Assembly (NCBI RefSeq): GCF_014356525.2
Contig: NC_052508.1
Span: 46,045,858-46,109,857, forward strand
Length of the DNA stretch: 64,000 nucleotides
Reading direction: 5' to 3'
DNA from: Nilaparvata lugens
Lineage: Eukaryota; Arthropoda; Insecta; Hemiptera; Delphacidae
In this document: piece after piece, positions 44,701 through 51,220 of the stretch
Layout of the letters: each line of letters opens with the position of its first letter
How positions within the stretch are numbered: position 1 is the stretch's first letter
Translations under genes and position numbers: made by a program
The notes under the pieces: model-generated
Seen by the model: only the letters and a program-made list of their open reading frames with translations
Databases searched by the model: none
Told to the model about the DNA's origin: nothing

Positions 44701-47700
44701 TACCATAAAGAATTCAACCTCGAAATGTCATGGATTTATCTCTTACAGAATTTGAAATGATCTGCCCCAAAAATTTTAACTATCTCAAAAAGTAAAGATC
44801 GGAAAAAATTTTTCTTGAGAAAACTTTTTCATTTTGATAGCTTGATAGTATACAAATCGAAAAACTTTGAAAATTATCACAAGTAGAAAGTTGTTTTTAG
44901 CCTTTGCATAGCGTTCAACTACCGTACATAATTTATGTACAAAAACAGAAATGTATCATGCAATTCTCCAGTTAACAGTAATCAAGGTAGAGAATAATTT
45001 TATTTTACGAAAATATTTCTTATTGAAATTTTTTCACTTTTGTCTGATGATTTTCTGAATGTCATATTTTGACGGATTGAAGAAGTAACTAATCAAGTTC
45101 TGTTAGTTTAATTTTAAAATATTTCCTCTATCAATTTTCTTAATAAGAGAATACTCGTAAAATCTATCATTATTGAATAATGTAAATGTAATAATAGTTT
45201 TGTAATTGTCAGTTATTGTAATGATTGCAGGCGTGCCTTCTGCTGTCCCTGGAGAACCTCTTCCCTGCCGCCCACCAGCTCGGAGTTGATATGCTGCAAA
45301 GGCTGCCTGATGCCACCGAAGAAATAACTGAAGTTCTGCTTTCTAAACAACAAATTCTACCATCACTTAGGTATTTTAATTTCCATGTTCAATTACTTTT
45401 AATTTTTCATATATTGTGTTAGGCTTTACTTTCAAACGAAATACCGATGTTCTAAGTCTTAATGGGTGCGCGATTACCTCAATATTGAATGAGGTCTCGC
45501 AATCAATAAAGTATATCTTGGATTTTCGTTAGAAAAAATGTCTTATGGTTCCACAACTGCCACTAACCTTAAACCAGCTTAGGGCAAGGTTTATTGATTT
45601 CCCAATAATTTCATCAATAGTTTCACTTAGAAACCCAGAAAATAAATTTAGTCCGGGCACAATGTACTTCCTTGGCCAATTTTGGATAACAACCGTGGGA
45701 GATGTCTTAATTTCTTCATTAGTACTAGTATAATGAGAGAAAAATGGTGATAAGACGAAATAACAGGCAAACATCTCGAAAACAAGGTAGCTGCCAAAAT
45801 TCTCTGTTTTTTTTTAGCTTGTATTTCCATAACCGTTCAAGTTATTTCACCGTTTATTGCACGAAATTATTCGGAAAACATTGCTTTACTATTTTTATCT
45901 TATGAATATTCTTCCTTTAAAACACATATTCTGTTAGTTATAACCTCCCAAAGCCCTACAAAAATAGTTTTTTCCGTTTTCTCAAATTCCTTTCTATTAT
46001 AACTTTTTCTGTGCAAGAGATACAGTTTATTTATTTATTTATTCAACTTCCAACGGTACAGCACCAATTTTACATAAAAATAACATAGAAAAACAGATAA
46101 CAGCAAAAATATATAGATAAATAATATACAATAATAGAAAATATGTGGATAATTTGAAAGACAAAAATAGGAATACAAAATAAATCATAGTTAACATGCG
46201 ATATAATATCAAAGTGAAAAGGTCCATGGAAGTTAGCCACAAGGGGCATAAACAAGAAGGGGAACACCAAAATTACACATGCAGGGCTCTCTTCATAGTT
46301 CTCCTGAAAGAGCCCAGGGACACCCCAAAGAAATCAACGTCAGCTGCAGCAGCCTCACAACCAGAGCGAAGTAATCTAGAAAGCCCACTATTATAGGCAT
46401 AGGATGTTGTATGAGAGCGTCTGCAGAACATGGACCTTGAGCGCGTTCCTCTTGGAACACAGATGCCAATATTCGCCAGAATTTCAGGGCAGTTCAAATA
46501 TCCATTGACAGTCTTGAAAAGAAGGACCAGGTCGCTGTGTTTCCTCCTCAGAACCAAAGGGAGGAGATGGAAATGTCCCTCAATCTCCTCCACAGGAACT
46601 TTAAAATAGTTAAAACCCATCCTGCAGCCCAGCATCCTCACGAAACGTCTCTGCACACTCTGCAAAAGGTTAATCTGGTACAGATGGTATGGTGACCAGA
46701 TGATAGAGCCATATTCCAACACTGGAAGAACAAGAACCCTAAAAAAACCAAGAGACACTCGGGAGATCTAAAATCCCTGGTGGACCTAAATATAAAGCCA
46801 AGGAGAGATCTAGCCTTTGCAGTGATCATACTTATGTGATCCAGTGGGCTAAGAGTGGTTCTCCAATGAATTAAGAAGATTGATTGTAGCCAAGAAAACT
46901 GCTCATAGAAAGTATAAGGCAATTGGTAGTATTCAGCTCTATGAAGGTTTTTGCAAATTGAGGGATTAATGCCGTGTCTTGACTATAAGGTGTTACAATA
47001 ACTATTTACTTGGAGTAGAGGAATCTGTTCAGATCTAATCTGTTCAGATCAATATAAAATCTTTCTGGTCTCATGTGAATGGTTTGAGAAAAGGGTCAGC
47101 CAGACTTACTTTTATGAGATTGGAGACAAAAAGTGCTGCAACTCCTGTTGATAAGTGTGAACTCTTCTCTGATCAATTTCATCTATTTTTGTGCAGAACA
47201 CAGTTAATATCCCGACATTTGATTTTGGGGAAACTAGAGACATTAACCCTTTTCATGGGTGTGTGAACCTCTTGATGGTCAAGCTCATATACCTACAGAA
47301 ATTAATGAAATGTTCCTCAGCTCTAAAGCTATCATCAAATTTACAATTGGGTAATTTATATTCTGAAACTCCAAAAATATGGAAGCTAAATCGCACTTCT
47401 GAAAATCAGATATTTGTTTTACATAGCTGGGCTGTGTCCCCCTGGATAAACTGACACTCATACATATTGCAGGACGGTGTCTATCCTCTACAACCAGCAA
47501 ATCATGTGCCTTACTCACAACTAGATTTGGAACACATGAAAACTCTAGATCCAGAAGTATTCCTCTGATATTCTGCACACCATTCATCTGCTGAAGATCA
47601 TGTGCTAAGGCTGAATCAGCAATGCACTTGGAAACAGCACCATTTACCAAGTTTAGTCTTGACCAATTCACATTTGGTAAATTAAAATCACCCATTAATA

Positions 47701-50508
47701 TTATACTATCTGGGTTATCAGCACATATAATTGCAAAATGAATAGAATCACACAGGTCTTCGTATACAGAGGCTGGCTGATTAGGAGGAATAGAGGCACA
47801 AACTAAGAGAATCTTACAAGTAGACAGGGAACATATCACAAATACACATTCATTTTCACAAGAAGGAACAGCTAGAGATCTACTTGAGATACTACTATGT
47901 ACGGCTATAAGTACACCACCTCCACTCAACTTGGTACTAATAATTTCAGATCTATCACATCTATATATATTAAAAGTATCAAGTCCAAGTTCACTATCAT
48001 ATTTATTTCAGAAGAAATATTTGTTTCAACACATGCAATTAGGTCATAATGAGAAGTTAATACATTGACTGAAAATTACGTTAGTTTAGTTCGCAGTCCA
48101 TTCACATTTTGGAAATAGAAGTTGAAGTTCTTTTTTGTACCGTTGGAAATTACAAGTTTTTTTATTGTTGACTACAATTCGTGGAACACTGTTTGTGTAT
48201 TTAATAGTCAGTCCTTCCTCACCACGATTCTCCGCTACTCCAGTTCAATATTCAACTCTTCAAAAACTTGACCTCCTGTGGCGTTCTATCCCTTGACAGT
48301 CTTACTTCAGAGAATACGGCGTCACACAAGTCCGGTTTAAATTCTCCAATCACAGATGAAGCTTCTGCATGACAATTCAGTATCACCTTTAGAGGCCTTG
48401 GTCTCCCCTGCTTCTTCTTTCCAACACGAAACATCCTGGTATCAACGGGTGAGAAAGATGGAAGAATGGATGAGCACAACTAAGATATGAGGTCTAAATC
48501 ATGCTGCTTACTCACAGTGATATCGCCGCTAGTGGACTCCTCCATATTAAATACCATGACATTTTGAGATCGACGAGTACGTTCATAGAATTCAGCAAGG
48601 GTGGACTCCATGTTTCCCGACCTGAGAACCGCAGCCTCACCAGTACTATCTTTGGGTGTCTTTAGTTAATTCTCCAACAATGACAGATACGAGGCCCCAG
48701 GCTGGTAAGTTCATCATTCGCGTGTACCAACCAACTCATTTTTGATAGAGACTATGTCATCAGGAACTGTTGTCATCGCATTAAACTTTGACAGCATAGC
48801 CTCCATTTGTGAAGATAGGCTTTGAAAGTTAGAGATAATAGCATTATATGGGTGTCCAGCTATCGCAACACAGTCAACCCTATTACAGAGTCACTTATTT
48901 TACAATCAGCCGAGAATTTTCGATATTCTGAATCGGGAAACATTTGCACATGTAGAGTGAAACCAGCGTTCACATTTTCCCGAACATAAGAGGCCTTCTT
49001 CTGATCGTAGCACCTTCTTCATGCATATTGAGCAGGTTGAGAGGTCTGGTGCAAGTGCCATGGTCACGTGATAGGACGTGAAAATTATTTTCAAACTGAT
49101 AGTGCTTGAGAAATAAGAATGAATAACTAGTTGAATTATATTTTGAATGTTATTGCTGCTTGAAAAGAAAAAGAAAGGTAAATAAGTGCCCACAGAGAGC
49201 TGTCAAGGCGGGATATAAAGGAAGCTCCTGAAAAAGACGGTAATTGGAAAAGGAGTATGAAAATATTTAATATAGGGTAGCAATAATATAACTTTCTCTA
49301 TTATACCCACTGCAATGGAAAAATTACGATAATGATGCTTGCAATTCTGATTGTGTATCGGAAAGTTTGAAGAATCAGTTTATTCAGTGTACAGAAGAAA
49401 ATACATCCACACAACGGTATCGCCACGCACTTATCAATGCAAACAAAGATAACAACTACTAAAGTCGTCTAACATCAACAAATCTAACCTGAAAGTATTT
49501 CTCTTTTCAAAGTTTGGTGTTGAATGTTCCATCTATGAAATTTAGATCGTTTCATCAGCTTTATAATTATATAAGTATTATTAAACTAAAATCCAAATTA
49601 AATGCTGTAAATCACCCCGAAGACTTCTGCTACTGCATATTGACAACAGTGAGATGGAAATTCGATGAGCGCTACTATTCAAAAACTATTTGTCAGCCCG
49701 GGAATAGTAGCACTCATCGAATTCCCATGTAGCTGTTTACCCTGTTGTCAACATTTGCAGTAGCTGAGGTCTTCAGAATCATTTACAGCATTTAATTTGG
49801 ATTTTCGTTTAATAATAATTATCAATTCATTAGCATTCGAATAAATGCAATTTCTCAGTAATTTCCGTTTCTAAAATTATATGTTTTCACGCGCACAATG
49901 CTTTAGAAAAACACACCAGAAATCATGCACGGTTTTCTTTGGAGGGCGCTGGTGAACACATTCATTGACGTACAGCGCGTAAAGAGATAATTTTAAAGTC
50001 GAGAAAACGATCTAAATAACGAATGAATCAGTTTCGGAAGAATATGTGTTGAATCTTCCTATATTGCAATATATGACTGACGATAAATTATCAATAATCA
50101 TAGTTGAATTCAAATTTCATTCATTGTCCATTATAAAAGGTTAAAAAGATAAATTGCCCATTGAGTAGGTTAATTTCCGAAAAAATAATTTTCTTTACAT
50201 CTGTAGTAAATTTTATATTGCATTTTAAATATTATGTCCATTCTATTAATGTGATTGCCTGCTTATTTGTATTTTAATGGAAATAAAATGTATTTATCAT
50301 TTTTTTTTAATACAGTTTTATTGCTATTTTAATATTATCTAGATGGTTTGATTTTTATATCAATTTCAGGTACCTGTCAAGCATGGGAATGGAGAAGAGC
50401 ACACGCGATCTGTCATCCAGGAAATATCTGGAACTTGCTCGACTCACCAATAACGACAGTTTGTTTTGTTCTGTTTTGAATTTCTTCGATATTCGTAAAA
50501 ACGAATAA
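17658..50508 (+). CDS. RMC1: Regulator of MON1-CCZ1 complex (RMC1 / Mic1), complete gene
   Basis: Thirteen coding exons: 17658-17765, 23398-23559, 26452-26595, 27760-27940, 29201-29351, 31010-31115, 39465-39579, 40306-40369, 40740-40845, 41128-41392, 43664-43845, 45231-45370, 50370-50508. All splice phases agree and give 620 codons plus stop (human RMC1 is 657 residues). Recognisable stretches include KFSPDDKILAVQR, GFVWVENYQILYITDNGVE, LQLSVNWSVFCPE, WVMFQPNIVID, LVAILVEYFRSL, LHFLQYHVVSDSKHLACLLL and EEITEVLLSKQQILPSLR. RMC1 (Bulli in Drosophila) is the third subunit of the Mon1-Ccz1 exchange factor that activates Rab7 in endosome maturation and autophagy; the N-terminal half is beta-propeller-like and exons 10-13 cover the alpha-solenoid Mic1 domain. 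Exon 1 and exons 4-6 also occur as second copies. The C-terminal tail is shorter than in vertebrates. Introns carry many transposons. Confidence 0.94.
18201..18932 (+). repeat. AT-rich interspersed element F, copy 1
   Basis: Begins CCTATTATATTAAGCGAGCA and ends near GAGCAAAGCTTGGTGCCCCG. The same ends and interior (ACGGCTCTAACGATTTTCACG, CTCCCTGAAGGACATG) recur at 26672-27369 and, inverted, at 19095-19735. Class uncertain; ends with a small hairpin, so a non-autonomous Helitron is possible but the CTRR end is not convincing. Confidence 0.55.
19095..19735 (-). repeat. Element F, copy 2 (inverted, with internal insertion)
   Basis: Reverse-complement relative of 18201-18932: starts ATCGGGGCACCGAGC and ends TTAATAGTATAGGA. 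It contains a 130-bp hairpin at 19260-19386. Confidence 0.5.
19260..19386. repeat. Short palindromic insertion (hairpin)
   Basis: Arms TTAAATTTTAATCCTGATTA (19269-19288) and its complement at 19357-19377, with a loop of about 70 bases; probable MITE or foldback inside element F copy 2. Confidence 0.55.
19736..20275. other. Unassigned sequence between repeats in the C1-C2 gap
   Basis: Contains the poly-G runs and otherwise AT-rich unrecognised sequence. Belongs to the 2.4 kb present after unit C1 but absent after C2. Confidence 0.4.
20209..20250. repeat. Two poly-G runs
   Basis: About 11 Gs and 10-11 Gs separated by CATACACTTGGATT, unusual in this AT-rich region; could form a G-quadruplex or be a sequencing problem site. 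Confidence 0.7.
20276..20396. repeat. Direct repeat R flanking unit C2, left
   Basis: About 121 bp including the palindrome TTCGGGTACCAGCCCGAA; nearly identical to 23151-23272. Its right edge coincides exactly with the left edge of unit C2. Confidence 0.9.
20397..22090 (-). mobile_element. LINE ORF1 (DUF4780-like) and 5' UTR, unit C2
   Basis: Second copy of the ORF1 and 5' UTR remnant (frames 20740-20474, 21211-20978, 21542-21357), peptide-identical to the C1 copy. Here the LINE is truncated at 20397 by the duplication boundary, so the endonuclease part is absent. Confidence 0.65.
22564..22591 (+). promoter_or_regulatory. DRE cluster in RMC1 promoter, copy C2
   Basis: Same three TATCGATA motifs in the duplicated promoter. 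Downstream, C2 has a small extra AATTCTC repeat unit that C1 lacks. Confidence 0.6.
22745..22852 (+). CDS. RMC1: RMC1 exon 1, copy in unit C2 (closer to exon 2)
   Basis: Identical coding copy of exon 1 with the same ATG context and donor, 545 bases upstream of exon 2. Either copy could splice to exon 2 because each carries its own promoter region, start codon and phase-0 donor. If both are real the gene has two interchangeable promoters. Confidence 0.88.
23151..23272. repeat. Direct repeat R flanking unit C2, right
   Basis: Right-hand copy of R, 85 bases after the end of unit C2 and 125 bases before RMC1 exon 2. It continues into unique intron sequence and so is probably the ancestral position. 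Confidence 0.9.
23398..23559 (+). CDS. RMC1: RMC1 exon 2
   Basis: 54 codons between ATTGCAG and GTGAGT, phase 0 to 0 (residues 37-90). Contains GPVVSIKFSPDDKILAVQRN, equivalent to human EVKCIKFSLENKILAVQR, a WD-like propeller blade. Confidence 0.93.
23795..23897 (+). mobile_element. LINE 3'-end fragment with GAAA tail
   Basis: Plus-strand frame reads NREEWRRVVKET, the C-terminal motif of RTE/CR1-like endonuclease-RT proteins, followed by (GAAA)n at about 23876-23892. Confidence 0.5.
24040..25325 (-). mobile_element. Decayed RTE-like LINE reverse transcriptase, RMC1 intron 2
   Basis: Minus strand, in 5' to 3' order of the element: KLVRLVRATLMKTTCQVKMD and QRLKQGDGLAPVLFNLALE (25320-25150), NLENAANEIGLKVNWDKTKF (around 24800), ARHVERMPDIRAHRK (around 24260), and DRDEWRRRIEETRALFG (24110-24050). 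These are RT core, motif after YADD, and the C-terminal signature. Many stops; non-functional. Confidence 0.75.
25780..26250 (+). mobile_element. Jockey/CR1-group LINE RT C-terminal remnant
   Basis: Plus strand with several frame breaks: LLGFTAGSKLNWEQNLNKVC and KMRNKLSNQHLHN, the post-YADD thumb region of Jockey-like RT. Sits between the decayed RTE element and RMC1 exon 3. Confidence 0.6.
26452..26595 (+). CDS. RMC1: RMC1 exon 3
   Basis: 48 codons between TTATTTCTAG and GTTTGT, phase 0 to 0 (residues 91-138). EFIHFYNGK...LIGFVWVENYQILYITDNGVE aligns with human NILGFCWTSSTEIVFITDQG; a full propeller blade. Confidence 0.93.
26672..27369 (+). repeat. Element F, copy 3, in RMC1 intron 3
   Basis: Begins TCTATTATATTAAGCGAG and ends GAGCGAAGCTCGGTGCCC. 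Starts 76 bases after the exon 3 donor. Confidence 0.55.
27760..27940 (+). CDS. RMC1: RMC1 exon 4, copy in unit D1
   Basis: 181 nt after TTTTTTAG, starting LDAIENKMTL, ending GAAG|GTTTGA in phase 1. Encodes SLVKTLQLSVNWSVFCPENK and a segment aligned with human LKSHNLNVNWYMYCPES. The first codon is TTG, an internal leucine and not a start. Confidence 0.92.
28383..29040. repeat. Large foldback element, RMC1 intron 4 (unit D1)
   Basis: Inverted arms of about 240 bp (28383-28625 and 28797-29040) around a 170-bp spacer. Outer ends read AAAGTTGTAGAGGAAACTTG on the left and its complement on the right. Arm identity is very high. Could fold into a long hairpin in the pre-mRNA. Confidence 0.85.
29201..29351 (+). 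CDS. RMC1: RMC1 exon 5, copy in unit D1
   Basis: 151 nt between TTGTTCCAG and GTACAG, phase 1 to 2. Encodes ELSVIPKPAKLSLLERDVTV, then CQIYGKPRVLVLGR, aligned with human KPSLSERDIAMATIYGQLYVLFL. Confidence 0.92.
29560..30600. repeat. Non-autonomous element, Helitron-like (unit D1)
   Basis: Runs from about TCTTAATATAATAAAGGAAA to GACCCTTGCGGAGCACTGG. Internal inverted segments at 29607-29642 and 30381-30415 (AATTGAGGCGG...ACATAGAGC). End sequences resemble hemipteran Helitron-like repeats from memory. A 60-bp tandem duplication lies at 29920-30038. A 101-codon minus-strand frame (30299-29994) has no recognised homology. Confidence 0.45.
30720..30895 (-). mobile_element. tRNA-related SINE-like repeat (unit D1)
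   Basis: On the minus strand GGTTCAATTCCC at about 30816-30827 is a good RNA polymerase III B box, preceded by GTGGTGTCGAACATCACAAA and followed by a T run. The box A region is degenerate, so it is not an intact tRNA. The A/T run differs in length between D1 and D2, as expected of a homopolymer. Confidence 0.45.
31010..31115 (+). CDS. RMC1: RMC1 exon 6, intact copy in unit D1
   Basis: 106 nt between TTATTGCAG and GTGAGC, phase 2 to 0. Encodes AVSVKKTHVLELNNGGRLAI, then NIYDNLILIHYQVSK, aligned with human LNRTGKFALNVVDNLVVVHHQ. This is the only open copy of the exon; the second copy is frameshifted. Confidence 0.92.
31725..31905 (+). CDS. RMC1: RMC1 exon 4, duplicate in unit D2
   Basis: Copy of exon 4 with the same acceptor, donor and predicted peptide as 27760-27940. 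Splicing of both D1 and D2 exon sets would insert 438 nt (146 codons) in frame, were it not for the exon 6 defect below. Confidence 0.85.
32346..33086. repeat. Large foldback element, unit D2 copy
   Basis: Duplicate of the 28383-29040 foldback; its spacer is about 82 bases longer, including AACCATCATGAAAATATACT, which is absent from D1. Confidence 0.85.
33247..33397 (+). CDS. RMC1: RMC1 exon 5, duplicate in unit D2
   Basis: Copy of exon 5 with unchanged splice sites and peptide. One base differs shortly after the donor (TTCCAAATAC versus TTCGAAATAC in the intron). Confidence 0.85.
33606..34585. repeat. Non-autonomous element, Helitron-like (unit D2)
   Basis: Copy of the element above without the 60-bp internal duplication; start reads CTTAATATAATAAAGG as in D1. 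Confidence 0.45.
34707..34888 (-). mobile_element. tRNA-related SINE-like repeat (unit D2)
   Basis: Second copy of the 30720-30895 repeat with a longer A run (about 15 versus 9). Confidence 0.45.
35003..35107 (+). pseudogene. RMC1: RMC1 exon 6 duplicate in unit D2, frameshifted
   Basis: Copy of exon 6 lacking one T (GATAATTAATTC versus GATAATTTAATTC in D1). The reading frame meets TAA at 35079-35081, seven codons short of the normal donor. Splice sites are intact. Either a disabled duplicate or a consensus error in a redundant haplotype. Confidence 0.88.
35558..36164. other. RMC1 intron 6 between unit D2 and LINE
   Basis: Includes CGCATGCGCAGCCGC near 35651 and several TTTACCA phrases in both orientations (35740-35865); probably part of an unrecognised repeat shared in style with 31330-31450. 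Confidence 0.35.
36165..39098 (+). mobile_element. LINE with endonuclease and RT, poly-A tailed, RMC1 intron 6
   Basis: Plus strand. The frame at 36174-36520 opens inside the endonuclease (IVIFTEHGLKIKEI, SGGVCIFTRNA); after a frameshift 36496-38028 carries [60 protein letters not shown] and FLDLSKAFDCVNH; after a second shift near 37970-38010 the frame to 38990 carries [31 protein letters not shown] (catalytic aspartates) and the thumb. A 23-base A run at about 39076-39098 marks the 3' end. 5'-truncated, so lacks ORF1. Jockey/CR1-group by motif. Inserted in the sense direction of RMC1. Confidence 0.92.
39099..39464. other. RMC1 intron 6 distal part, no feature seen
   Basis: 366 bases of AT-rich intron after the LINE poly-A, up to exon 7. 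Confidence 0.5.
39465..39579 (+). CDS. RMC1: RMC1 exon 7
   Basis: 115 nt between GTTTTCAG and GTATCC, phase 0 to 1 (residues 285-323). STVIFDIGLEAEHNSLVWLH aligns with human TSVIFDIKLRGEFDGSVTFH. Confidence 0.92.
39580..40305. other. RMC1 intron 7, no feature seen
   Basis: 726 bases of AT-rich intron with no repeat recognised. Confidence 0.5.
40306..40369 (+). CDS. RMC1: RMC1 exon 8
   Basis: 64-nt microexon-like exon between TTTTATAG and GTAAGT, phase 1 to 2. SANWVMFQPNIVIDAKLGCL aligns with human SSSWIVFQPDIIISASQGYL. Confidence 0.9.
40740..40845 (+). CDS. RMC1: RMC1 exon 9
   Basis: 106 nt between TGTTACAG and GTCTGT, phase 2 to 0. HIQVLLEPFLELITDKCWLL, then NFLMLRSNSKEIIMK, aligned with human LQVKLEPIVNLLPDKGRLMDFLLQRKECKMV. 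Confidence 0.91.
41128..41392 (+). CDS. RMC1: RMC1 exon 10
   Basis: 265 nt between TTTTGCAG and GTATAG, phase 0 to 1 (residues 380-468). Start of the alpha-solenoid Mic1 region; FDQVNAVYRRVLE aligns with human FDKLNHEYKKYLD, and EVTPENYVDQFDMYVHLFSK with the QSDVYTHVLSAF segment. GC content is visibly higher than in flanking introns. Confidence 0.92.
41469..42119. repeat. Foldback element, RMC1 intron 10
   Basis: Inverted ends GCAGAGTGTCCCACGAAAGG and the complement of CCTTCGTGTTGCACTCTGT. Arms stay complementary inward through ACATCGACCTTAGTTTTC. ATAT on each side may be the target duplication. The middle (41640-41885) has its own inverted ends. Confidence 0.7.
41640..41885. repeat. Nested palindromic element
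   Basis: Ends TTTGATCACGTGTGGTCACG and the complement of GAATGCGTATATG / TGTGATCACACC; lies between the arms of the foldback above and probably inserted later. Confidence 0.45.
42400..42945. repeat. Degenerate tandem repeat, unit about 137 bp
   Basis: The phrase AGCTCAAAAGTGTA recurs at about 42608, 42747 and 42882 with matching flanks (CAGCG..CCA, TCACAT, TTTTTTCCAA, CCGTGC). A fourth, weaker unit precedes them near 42460. The preceding 42205-42340 segment (GAGCGAAGCGAATTCTATG) is an interspersed-repeat end. Confidence 0.65.
42946..43517. other. RMC1 intron 10, unrecognised repeat-like sequence
   Basis: GTGTGTGAGTAGTGATGTTA and two TTTCTTTACGCTCG phrases (43334-43347 and 43377-43390) around CGCGCATGCGCAG; likely interspersed repeat, class unknown. 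Confidence 0.4.
43518..43617. repeat. CpG-rich hairpin
   Basis: GCGCGTAATGC..TTTATCGC..TTGCAAAATTATCACG is mirrored by CGTGATAACTGTTTTGCGCG..GATAAAG..GCGCATTACGC around the loop CTTCGCGTCG. Stands out from the AT-rich surroundings; 50 bases before RMC1 exon 11. Confidence 0.7.
43664..43845 (+). CDS. RMC1: RMC1 exon 11
   Basis: 182 nt between TTTGGCAG and GTAATC, phase 1 to 0 (residues 468-528). LVAILVEYFRSLTDLQIPID, then FQLLHFLQYHVVSDSKHL, the best conserved Mic1-domain segment (human FYMLHQFLQYHVLSDSKPL). Confidence 0.94.
44177..44913. repeat. Old copy of the TTAA-type foldback, with SINE inserted
   Basis: Ends CTGTGCAAAAGG and CCTTTGCATAG, and arms with TTTTCGATTTGTATACTAT and CTATCAAAATAAAAAAG mirrored on the right, match the family of 57514-58137 but with more mismatches. 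TTAA is kept on the left only. The left arm is interrupted at 44351-44569. Confidence 0.7.
44351..44569 (+). mobile_element. SINE with 14-bp target-site duplication
   Basis: Flanked by perfect TATTCTTCATGGTA direct repeats at 44337-44350 and 44570-44583. Contains GGGTTCAAACCC, a pol III B box, then CACGTTAAACTGTCGGTCCC, a conserved core I recognise from many arthropod SINEs, and AGGGACTCCCCACCAAC near the 3' end. The tRNA-like head is truncated. Confidence 0.8.
44914..45230. other. RMC1 intron 11 distal part, no feature seen
   Basis: AT-rich intron before exon 12. Confidence 0.5.
45231..45370 (+). CDS. RMC1: RMC1 exon 12
   Basis: 140 nt between GATTGCAG and GTATTT, phase 0 to 2 (residues 529-575). 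ACLLLSLENLFPAAHQLGVD, then MLQRLPDATEEITEVLLSKQ, aligned with human ACLLLSLESFYPPAHQLSLD. Confidence 0.94.
45545..46018. repeat. Second copy of the 13741-14278 repeat family
   Basis: In RMC1 intron 12, same orientation as the 13.7-kb copy, abutting the 3' end of a LINE at 46020. Moderate divergence with several indels. Confidence 0.55.
46020..48560 (-). mobile_element. Decayed LINE: ORF1 tail, endonuclease and RT thumb, RMC1 intron 12
   Basis: Minus strand. 48479-48252 resembles the end of ORF1. 47929-47285 is an endonuclease: GGGVLIAVHSSISSR, IILMGDFNLPNVNW. 46922-46273 is the RT C-terminus: VLEYGSIIWSPYHLYQINLL and RRFVRMLGC, then VPRGTRSRSMF. The RT core is missing between about 46930 and 47280. 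The 3' end has a TAAA-type tail (46023-46042 on the plus strand reads TTTATTTATTTA). Confidence 0.8.
48900..49080 (-). mobile_element. LINE ORF1 start with PHD-type zinc finger
   Basis: From ATG at 49060: MALAPDLSTCSICMKKV, then GLLCSGKCERWFHSTCANVS, with the C-x2-C ... C-x3-C ... H-x2-C spacing of a PHD finger. Insect Jockey-group LINE ORF1 proteins begin this way. It lies just upstream of the LINE at 46020-48560 in the same orientation and is almost certainly its 5' end; the middle of ORF1 is broken. Confidence 0.7.
49574..49820. repeat. Continuous 247-bp palindrome (foldback MITE)
   Basis: Arms of about 110 bp pair almost end to end: ATCCAAATTAAATGCTGTAA with its complement near 49780-49803, and TTCGATGAGCGCTACTATTC with GAATAGTAGCACTCATCGAA. 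The loop is about 20 bases (49682-49702). Confidence 0.8.
49895..50010 (-). repeat. Fragment of the 13741-14278 repeat family, inverted
   Basis: Reverse complement matches 14157-14275 around TGTACGTCAA and CAGCGCCCTCCAAAGAAAA. Confidence 0.55.
50011..50369. other. RMC1 intron 12 distal part, no feature seen
   Basis: AT-rich intron leading to the exon 13 acceptor. Confidence 0.5.
50370..50508 (+). CDS. RMC1: RMC1 exon 13 (terminal, with stop)
   Basis: 139 nt from AATTTCAG to TAA at 50506-50508 (residues 575-620). SSRKYLELARLTNNDSLFCS aligns with human SARKFLDAAKQTEDNMLFYT; the product then ends NKNE, about 30 residues shorter than the human tail. Separated from exon 12 by a 5-kb intron containing a LINE. 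Confidence 0.9.
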
Positions 50509-50717
50509 ATTTGGTTATCATTTACTTAATGTAACAACAAGAATATGAACAGTTTGATTGTATCAATTTCAAATCTGGTTTAAAAAACCGTTATTCCTTA
50601 ATCTTTTTATTTTACTTTATCATTAGTTGTTGTTATTCAATTTACCTTCAAAGTTTATAACTCTTCATCAACTGTATTATTTCCCTTGTTATTTTGCATA
50701 CTTTTGTATAAAATTAA

Positions 50718-50723
50718 TAATAA
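50718..50723 (+). terminator. RMC1 polyadenylation signal
   Basis: AATAAA about 210 bases after the stop codon, followed within 60 bases by T-rich and TG-rich sequence. The nearest canonical signal downstream of the terminal exon. Confidence 0.6.
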
Positions 50724-50956
50724 ATGTTGTTGATTATATTGAAATATATTCTATTACTGAAGTAGCGTATTCCTCTTGATTCACTCCTAGGTTCTGTTTC
50801 TTGAAGTTGGAAGTCCAGTGATCGGAAATAGGTTCATGTACACTAACCGTGATCTATTAATAACTCCTATATTCATGTCAAGTGTGTGGAAGCTTTCTAT
50901 GCCATTATATTATGGAACTCCAATTTTTTGGAGTCTTGCTGGAAGATAATAGCATA

Positions 50957-51220
50957 GAGAAACAATAGCATAAGTAGGTATCCCATGGTATAGGGCGTTT
51001 ATGTCGCAACTTTTACTGTTATCTCAAGCTGATAGTCCACGTAGTTCTTCCCCGTGAAGCTTTATGACGATGGTGGTCTCTCATATTGTGCCGTTCATAC
51101 ACTCTTACCCGATCAAAACAGTAAAAATCGACAATAATCGAAAGTAATCGGCTTGAGATAACAGTAAAAGTTGCGACATAAACGCCCTATACCATGGGAT
51201 ATCTTACGCTATTGTTTCTC
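50957..51220. mobile_element. 264-bp MITE with TA target, just downstream of RMC1
   Basis: Terminal inverted repeats of about 72 bp start GAGAAACAATAGC and are flanked by TA on each side (50955-50956, 51221-51222), as in Tc1/mariner-type MITEs. The arms include GGTATAGGGCGTTTATGTCG and differ at only a few bases. Confidence 0.75.

Noticed and set aside
48906..49193. Host PHD-finger gene
   Set aside because: The finger lies at the start of a LINE ORF1 in the same orientation as the LINE endonuclease and RT, a known domain arrangement.
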